From an uncultured Bacillus sp. (GTDB taxonomy: Bacteria; Bacillota; Bacilli; Bacillales; Cytobacillaceae), in contig CALCRD010000232.1 in NCBI GenBank assembly GCA_937894355.1, positions 1 to 12,168 on the forward strand: a DNA stretch of 12,168 nt, given 5' to 3'. Under the pieces are notes generated by a model that saw only the letters and a program-made list of their open reading frames with translations, ran no database searches and was not told the DNA's origin. Made by a program: the position numbers and the translations under genes. Position 1 is the first letter of the stretch. Every line of letters begins with the position of its first letter. This document shows, piece by piece, positions 6,297-12,168 of this stretch.

Positions 6297-9200
6297 ATGA
6301 AACAGATTAAACCACCAGTTAAGCAAGGACTTTATAATCCGGCATTTGAACGTGATGCATGTGGGATTGGAGTAATTGCTAATATTAAAGGAAAAACGTC
6401 ACACAAGATAGTAAAGCAAGGCTTAACAATGCTGTGCCGATTGGAGCATAGAGGTGGTCAAGGAAGCGATCCTGACACTGGTGACGGTGCAGGGCTTATG
6501 ATCCAAATCCCCCATAATTATTTCCAACGCTTATGTTCACCATTGAGCATGTGTGAACCAGGTAACTACGGTGTAGGAATGGTTTTCTTACCTCAAGATG
6601 TAACCAATCGGGCCCTTTGTGAAGAAGTGTTTAATACAGTGATAATTGAAGAGGGGCTTACAATCCTTGGTTGGAGAAATGTTCCAACAGATGACACAAA
6701 CATTGGTCAAACTGCAAGGTTAAGTCAGCCTTATGTTCGTCAAGTCTTCATTGGTAAGTCAGATGCAATAATCGAAGAAATTGACTTTGAGCGGAAATTA
6801 TTTTTGATTAGAAGAAGAGTTGAAAATTTTATCCAAAAAAATCAGTTGGCAGGGAATGAAACCTTTTATGTGGCCAGTCTTTCAACCAGAACGATTATTT
6901 ACAAAGGAATGCTAACTCCCGAACAACTTGATCAATATTATCTTGATTTACAAGATCCAAGATTTGAATCACCTTATGCACTTGTTCATTCGCGTTATAG
7001 CACAAATACATTTCCGAGTTGGGAAAGAGCACATCCAAATCGCTACTTAATTCATAATGGAGAAATAAATACGTTAAAAGGTAACGTAAACTGGATGAAA
7101 GCACGTGAACAGAATGCAGAATATTCAGTATTTGGAACGAAAGGCAAGGATATTTTACCGATTATCGATAAAAATGGAAGTGATTCATCTTCCTTTGATA
7201 ACTGCCTGGAATTCTTACATCTTTCTGGTCGGTCTTTACCACATGCGGCGATGATGATGGTACCAGAACCTTGGGAAAATGATTACTCTATGGATGATTC
7301 TTTACAGGCGTTTTATGAGTATCACAGTCATTTAATGGAACCTTGGGATGGACCAGCAGCATTTGCATTTACCGATGGCAAACAGATTGGAGCAATGTTA
7401 GACCGAAACGGACTTCGTCCAGTGAGATATTATGTGACTAACGAGGATACGATTATTCTCGCCTCTGAAGCTGGGGTTATTGATATTCATCCAAGTAAGA
7501 TAATCGAAAAAGGAAGATTAAGTCCGGGAAAAATGTTACTGATTGACTTAGAAGAGGGACGGATTGTCTCTAATGAAGAAATAAAGCGGAAAGTTTCCAG
7601 TGATCAACCTTATCGCAACTGGTTAGACAATCAAAGCATTCATATTAATCAATTACCAAATGCATTAGAGTCTGAGCCGAAAGTTTCTGAGAACATACAG
7701 CTTTCACATTTCCAGCAAGCATTTGGTTATACGATTGAAGAATTAACAAAACAAATTGGTCCAATGGCGGTAGAAGGAAAAGAGCAAATCGGTGCAATGG
7801 GAAATGACATGCCGCTAGCAGTTCTCTCGAATCAATCGCAGCTTTTATACAACTATTTTAAACAGTTGTTTGCCCAAGTTACCAATCCACCCATTGATGC
7901 TATTCGAGAAAAATTTGTTACATCTACTTCAACCCTGATTGGGGCAGAGGGAAATCTGCTAAATCCAAATTCGAAAAGCTGCCAGCGTATTCGCTTAGAG
8001 ACTCCGATTTGTTCTGACGCTGACATAGCAAAAATCCGTCATTATCACCTTGAACCATTTCAATCAAAAACTTTTTCAATTTTATTTGAAGCAATTAATA
8101 AAAAAACAGGCTTGGAAACAGCACTAAATAGATTATTTAATCAGGTTGATGAGGCTTTAGATAATGGATTTTCCATCATTATATTGTCAGATAAAGGAAT
8201 GAACAAAAACTTAGCAGCCATTCCGGCATTACTTGCTGTAAGTGGGCTTCATCATCATTTAGTTAGAAAAGGCACAAGGACGAAGGTCAGTATAATGGTT
8301 GAAACCGGTGAAGCACGTGATGTTCATCAATTATGTATGCTAATTGGCTATGGGGCCGATGCGATTAACCCTTACCTTGCCTTTGCAAGCATTAAAGAAA
8401 TGCTAACAAACGGAAAAATCAACCAAGCAGATTTCAATGTAGCAGTTAACAATTATATTCATGCTTCCACCATTGGAATTGTAAAAGTCCTTTCAAAAAT
8501 GGGCATTTCTACAATTCAAAGTTATCGCGGGGCGCAAATTTTTGAATCAGTAGGGATCGATTCAGCAGTTATTGACCAGTATTTTACGGGTACTGCCTGC
8601 CAATTGGCTGGAATTAACCTTGAAATGATTGCCAAAGAAACAATCATCCGCCATAAGAAAGCCTTCGACACAGAGGAACAAAATGAAGCGCTAGAGAGAG
8701 GGAGTGATTTTCAATGGCGGAAGGACGGTGAAGTTCATGCATTTCGTCCAGAAACAATTCGGATGTTAAAACAGGCTTGCCGTACTAACGATTATCAGTT
8801 GTATAAAAAATATACAACTAAAGCGAATGATGAAAATCTGATTTTCATCCGCAACTTATTTAGCTTTAAAGCATCAAAACCGATCCCCATTGATAAAGTG
8901 GAGTCAATTGAGTCAATCGTTAGTCGATTTAAAACCGGAGCTATGTCTTATGGCTCATTAAGTCAAGAAGCACATGAAACATTAGCTATTGCCATGAATC
9001 GCCTTGGTGGCAAAAGTAACTGTGGTGAAGGGGGAGAACATCCAGATCGCTTTATTCCAGATGAAAATGGAGATTCGCGCCGAAGTGCAATCAAACAAGT
9101 AGCATCAGGACGTTTCGGTGTATCCAGTTACTATTTAATGAATGCTGATGAAATTCAAATCAAAATGGCCCAAGGAGCAAAACCCGGTGAAGGTGGACAA

Positions 9201-10823
9201 TTACCAGGTAGCAAAGTTTATCCATGGATTGCTGAAGTTCGCGGAGCTACTCCAGGTGTTGGTTTGATATCTCCACCACCGCATCATGACATCTATTCAA
9301 TAGAAGATTTAGCCCAACTGATTCATGATTTAAAAAATGCTAATCCCCTAGCAAGAATTAGTGTGAAGCTTGTGGCAAAAGCCGGAGTTGGAACAATAGC
9401 GGCAGGTGTAGCTAAAGGCCTGGCGGATGTCATATTGATAAGTGGAGCTGACGGTGGGACAGGAGCAGCACCACGTACTAGTATTAAGCATGCAGGTATG
9501 CCATGGGAGCTTGGTTTATCTGAAACCCATCAAACTTTGATACTAAATGGGCTTCGAGATCGGGTTGTGCTTGAAGCAGATGGGAAAATGATGACTGGTC
9601 GAGATGTCGTTATGGCTGCATTGCTTGGTGCAGAAGAGTTTGGTTTTGCAACAGCCCCTCTTGTTGTTCTAGGTTGTGTACTTGTTCGGGCTTGCCATCT
9701 AGACACTTGTCCTGTCGGTATTGCCACTCAAAATCCTGATTTGCGGAAGAAATTTATCGGGGATCCTGAGCATGTTGTGAATTTCATGCGCTTTATCGCC
9801 CAAGACGTTCGCGAAATTATGGCAGAATTAGGTTTTGAAACAATCAATGAAATGGTCGGGAGAACCGATTTGTTAACTCAAAGTGAGCAAGCAAAAATGC
9901 ACTGGAAAGCAAAATGTCTAGATTTATCATCAATCCTACATCAACCTGAAATCGCTAAAAACAGTGGTGTGTATAATCTGCACAAACAAAACCATGGTTT
10001 GGAAAAATCACTTGATAATCGCGAGTTATTAGCCGCATGCCAACCAGCCTTAACTGAAAAACAAAAGGTAAATGCCAGTTTTCCAATTCAAAATATTAAT
10101 CGGACTGTCGGTACAATTTTAGGTAGTGAAATTACCAAACGGTTTGGCCTAGAAGGTCTTCCGGAAAATACAATTATATTAAATTTTAATGGTTCAGCAG
10201 GACAAAGCTTTGGATCCTTTCTGCCAAAAGGGGTCACTTTGACACTTGAAGGAGAAGCTAATGATTATGTTGGGAAAGGTTTATCTGGTGGCAAAATCAT
10301 TGTAAATCCATCAGAAAACTGTAATTTTATTCCTGAAGAAAATACGATAATTGGGAATGTTGCTTTTTATGGAGGAACGTCAGGTGAAGCATATATTCAT
10401 GGACTTGCTGGAGATCGTTTCTGCGTGAGAAATAGTGGGATTAATGCCGTTGTAGAAGGAATTGGTGACCATGGCTGCGAGTATATGACTGGAGGTCGGG
10501 TTGTTGTCCTAGGTTCAGTAGGTAAGAACTTTGCTGCGGGAATGTCAGGTGGAATAGCTTATGTATACACAGAAGATTTTGGGTCGTTTCAAAAGCAGTG
10601 CAATTTAGAGGTGGTTGACTTAGAAAGCTTGGTAGATGAACGAGATCGCGAGGAAGTTTACCAACTCATTCTAAAATATTACTCCTATACAAGCAGTTCA
10701 CGAGCTTCATCGATTCTGCACAATTGGAATGATAGCCAGTCTAAGTGGGTAAAAATCATCCCAAAAGAATACAAAAGAATTATTCAAGAAAATCAAGAAG
10801 AATTGAGAATAGTGGAAAGTTGA
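6297..10823 (+). CDS. gltA: Glutamate synthase (NADPH) large subunit
   Basis: GOGAT large subunit, 1508 aa: it hydrolyses glutamine and transfers the ammonia to 2-oxoglutarate, giving glutamate. With start 6297 the catalytic Cys of the class II amidotransferase domain is residue 22 (ERDACGIG), the same place as in B. subtilis GltA, implying removal of a 21-residue propeptide. Domains in order: amidotransferase about 22-430, with HRGGQGSDPDTGDGAG and HNGEINTLKGN; central domain about 480-750; FMN/2-oxoglutarate synthase domain about 860-1200, with GAMSYGSLS, AQGAKPGEGGQLPG and SGADGGTGAAP; a 3Fe-4S cluster motif C1127-x5-C1133-x4-C1138; and the C-terminal GXGXG beta-helix about 1265-1425. All key residues are present and the length is normal. 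Electrons normally come from the NADPH-binding small subunit GltB, which is not encoded next to it. The following aminotransferase gene begins 34 nt downstream. Confidence 0.97.
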   Translation: MKQIKPPVKQGLYNPAFERDACGIGVIANIKGKTSHKIVKQGLTMLCRLEHRGGQGSDPDTGDGAGLMIQIPHNYFQRLCSPLSMCEPGNYGVGMVFLPQDVTNRALCEEVFNTVIIEEGLTILGWRNVPTDDTNIGQTARLSQPYVRQVFIGKSDAIIEEIDFERKLFLIRRRVENFIQKNQLAGNETFYVASLSTRTIIYKGMLTPEQLDQYYLDLQDPRFESPYALVHSRYSTNTFPSWERAHPNRYLIHNGEINTLKGNVNWMKAREQNAEYSVFGTKGKDILPIIDKNGSDSSSFDNCLEFLHLSGRSLPHAAMMMVPEPWENDYSMDDSLQAFYEYHSHLMEPWDGPAAFAFTDGKQIGAMLDRNGLRPVRYYVTNEDTIILASEAGVIDIHPSKIIEKGRLSPGKMLLIDLEEGRIVSNEEIKRKVSSDQPYRNWLDNQSIHINQLPNALESEPKVSENIQLSHFQQAFGYTIEELTKQIGPMAVEGKEQIGAMGNDMPLAVLSNQSQLLYNYFKQLFAQVTNPPIDAIREKFVTSTSTLIGAEGNLLNPNSKSCQRIRLETPICSDADIAKIRHYHLEPFQSKTFSILFEAINKKTGLETALNRLFNQVDEALDNGFSIIILSDKGMNKNLAAIPALLAVSGLHHHLVRKGTRTKVSIMVETGEARDVHQLCMLIGYGADAINPYLAFASIKEMLTNGKINQADFNVAVNNYIHASTIGIVKVLSKMGISTIQSYRGAQIFESVGIDSAVIDQYFTGTACQLAGINLEMIAKETIIRHKKAFDTEEQNEALERGSDFQWRKDGEVHAFRPETIRMLKQACRTNDYQLYKKYTTKANDENLIFIRNLFSFKASKPIPIDKVESIESIVSRFKTGAMSYGSLSQEAHETLAIAMNRLGGKSNCGEGGEHPDRFIPDENGDSRRSAIKQVASGRFGVSSYYLMNADEIQIKMAQGAKPGEGGQLPGSKVYPWIAEVRGATPGVGLISPPPHHDIYSIEDLAQLIHDLKNANPLARISVKLVAKAGVGTIAAGVAKGLADVILISGADGGTGAAPRTSIKHAGMPWELGLSETHQTLILNGLRDRVVLEADGKMMTGRDVVMAALLGAEEFGFATAPLVVLGCVLVRACHLDTCPVGIATQNPDLRKKFIGDPEHVVNFMRFIAQDVREIMAELGFETINEMVGRTDLLTQSEQAKMHWKAKCLDLSSILHQPEIAKNSGVYNLHKQNHGLEKSLDNRELLAACQPALTEKQKVNASFPIQNINRTVGTILGSEITKRFGLEGLPENTIILNFNGSAGQSFGSFLPKGVTLTLEGEANDYVGKGLSGGKIIVNPSENCNFIPEENTIIGNVAFYGGTSGEAYIHGLAGDRFCVRNSGINAVVEGIGDHGCEYMTGGRVVVLGSVGKNFAAGMSGGIAYVYTEDFGSFQKQCNLEVVDLESLVDERDREEVYQLILKYYSYTSSSRASSILHNWNDSQSKWVKIIPKEYKRIIQENQEELRIVES

Positions 10824-10857
10824 GGAACTGAGTAACAAGAGTAGGAGAGATCATTAC

Positions 10858-12099
10858 ATGCCGACAACAGATTATATACAAAAGCTATTTGCAGATCGTG
10901 TTGGAGGACCTGCCTTTGGCTTAAAAGAAGAAATTTATAAATTCGAAAAAATTAAGCGGGCAAAAAGAGAGGCGATTCTCGCTAAGCCTGGTATTGAATT
11001 AATTGATTTAGGTGTGGGTGAGCCTGATGCAATGGCTGATGAATCGATTGTTACAATTTTAGCAGAAGAAGCCAGTAAGCCTGAAAATCGCTTTTATTCC
11101 GATAATGGTATCGATGAGTTTAAAAAATCAGCAGCTTCTTACATGAAAGAAGTATTCTCAGTTGATAATCTCGATCCGAAAACAGAAATTAATCATGTGA
11201 TTGGTTCGAAGTCAGCATTAGCAATGCTACCAGCAGCCTTTATCAATCCAGGTGATATTACAATTATGCCAGCTCCTTGTTACCCGATTTTGGGTACACA
11301 TACCAAATATTATGGTGGAGAAGTGGTTCACCTTCCACTTTTAGAAGCAAATAATTTTTTACCTAAGCTTGATACCTTGAAGGATCATGTACTAAAAAGA
11401 GCGAAGCTGCTGTATCTGAATTACCCAAACAATCCTATAGGCGCATTGGCAAATGTCGAATTTTTTAAAGAAGTCGTTGAATTTGCTAAAAAACATGAGT
11501 TGATCGTCGTCCATGACGCTGCTTATGCTGCTCTAGTTTTTGATGGAGAAAAACCACTGAGTTTTCTGTCAGTTCCTGGTGCTAAGGAGGTAGGAGTGGA
11601 ACTTCATTCCTTATCGAAGTCTTTTAACATGACAGGATGGCGTATCGGATTTATTGTTGGGAATTCAAAGCTAATTAGAGCGTTTGCGACAGTGAAAGAT
11701 AACAATGATTCTGGGCAATTTATCGCTATTCAAAAAGCAGCAGCCTTTGCTCTTTCTCATCCAGAGATTACCGAACACATTACCGAAAAATATTCTCGGC
11801 GACATGAAATGCTCGCACAAGCCTTACGTGATTGTGGCTTTCATGCTAAGAAACCAAAAGGATCATTTTTCTTATACACCAAGATCCCTAAAGAAGTAGT
11901 TGGGGGTCCTGAGTTTAAGTCAGCAGAGGAGTTTAGCCAATATTTAATTCGGGAACATTTAATCTCCAGCGTTCCCTGGGATGATACAGGAAAATACGTT
12001 CGCTTTTCGGTAACCTTTCAGGCTAAGGGGATAGAAGAAGAACTTCAAATCATTGAAGAAATCAAAGTAAGACTGAACACAGTTAAATTTGTTTTTTAA
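10858..12099 (+). CDS. PLP aminotransferase, LL-diaminopimelate aminotransferase-like
   Basis: Fold-type I, class I/II aminotransferase, 413 aa, cytoplasmic. PLP-site residues are visible: Asn192 in NYPNNPIG, Asp220 and Tyr223 in HDAAYAAL, the Schiff-base Lys254 in SLSKSFNMTGWRIGF, and the substrate-carboxylate Arg382 in YVRFS. The N-terminal part (LIDLGVGEPD, FYSDNGIDEFKKS) resembles proteins annotated as LL-diaminopimelate aminotransferase, which convert tetrahydrodipicolinate and glutamate to LL-diaminopimelate. Because many related aspartate- or aromatic-type aminotransferases share these motifs, the substrate is not certain and no gene symbol is given. AGGAG (10843-10847) lies 10 nt upstream of the ATG. 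The 34-nt gap after gltA has no terminator, so the two genes are probably co-transcribed, linking a glutamate-making enzyme to a likely glutamate user. No strong terminator follows before the window ends. Confidence 0.85.
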   Translation: MPTTDYIQKLFADRVGGPAFGLKEEIYKFEKIKRAKREAILAKPGIELIDLGVGEPDAMADESIVTILAEEASKPENRFYSDNGIDEFKKSAASYMKEVFSVDNLDPKTEINHVIGSKSALAMLPAAFINPGDITIMPAPCYPILGTHTKYYGGEVVHLPLLEANNFLPKLDTLKDHVLKRAKLLYLNYPNNPIGALANVEFFKEVVEFAKKHELIVVHDAAYAALVFDGEKPLSFLSVPGAKEVGVELHSLSKSFNMTGWRIGFIVGNSKLIRAFATVKDNNDSGQFIAIQKAAAFALSHPEITEHITEKYSRRHEMLAQALRDCGFHAKKPKGSFFLYTKIPKEVVGGPEFKSAEEFSQYLIREHLISSVPWDDTGKYVRFSVTFQAKGIEEELQIIEEIKVRLNTVKFVF

Positions 12100-12136
12100 A
12101 CAGTAAAGAAAGCATAAGTTTTTTGAAACTAGATTA

Positions 12137-12168
12137 GTGTCTAGCTCCAGCGCCTAGCGTCTAGTGAA
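12137..12168. repeat. Start of a second dispersed Bacillaceae repeat (right edge cut)
   Basis: The last 32 bases contain GTGTCTAGCTCCAGCGCCTAG, which I recall as the opening of a repeat found in many intergenic regions of Bacillus-group genomes. Only its beginning is in the window, and the assignment rests on memory. Confidence 0.6.

Noticed and set aside
11705..11899. Open frame inside the aminotransferase gene in another frame
   Set aside because: It lies wholly within a well-supported gene with intact PLP motifs and has no recognisable product.
12117..12130. AGTTT-TTTG-AAACT hairpin as a terminator after the aminotransferase
   Set aside because: The 5-bp AT-rich stem is weak and no T run follows it.

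Overview
This window looks like chromosomal DNA of a low-GC Gram-positive bacterium of the family Bacillaceae (Bacillus sensu lato, possibly Neobacillus or Mesobacillus). The evidence is AT-rich sequence, strong AGGAGG-type ribosome binding sites, several TTG starts, hairpin-plus-T-run terminators, protein sequences close to Bacillus YeeI and GltA (recalled, not searched), and pieces of two intergenic repeats that I recall as dispersed in Bacillaceae genomes, one at each edge. No plasmid, phage, CRISPR, rRNA or tRNA signal was seen.

Layout. (1) 1-121 is a piece of dispersed GC-rich repeat. (2) 294-2978 is a tight three-gene plus-strand unit: a membrane-anchored SGNH/GDSL esterase, an ABC ATPase and an ABC-2 permease, joined by overlaps of 4 and 8 nt and closed by a terminator at 3013-3044. 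(3) 3116-3494 is a small membrane-protein gene broken by one extra base in a GGGG run, followed by a hairpin terminator. (4) 3589-3761 is a small inverted-repeat element with three related ends, lying directly against the end of the next gene. (5) 4935-3769 (minus strand) is a 12-helix MFS drug-efflux-type transporter. (6) 5256-5975 is yeeI, a YebC/TACO1-family translation factor, with its own promoter, a foldable leader and a terminator. (7) 6297-12099 carries gltA, the glutamate synthase large subunit, followed 34 nt later by a PLP aminotransferase annotated here as LL-diaminopimelate aminotransferase-like. (8) From 12137 to the edge another dispersed repeat begins.

How the genes may work together. 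The esterase and the ABC pair are translationally coupled and probably serve one envelope process: export, or resistance plus deacylation of a substrate that is not identifiable here. GltA makes glutamate from glutamine and 2-oxoglutarate, and the following aminotransferase probably uses glutamate as amino donor, so the pair makes metabolic sense. The small subunit gltB, which follows gltA in B. subtilis, is absent from the expected place.

Most of the window is ordinary core or near-core Bacillaceae sequence. I do not see a clear undescribed system. The items most worth checking are the gltA-aminotransferase arrangement without gltB, the duplicated motif upstream of gltA, the three-ended inverted-repeat element, the single-base frameshift in the small membrane gene, and the esterase-ABC unit.
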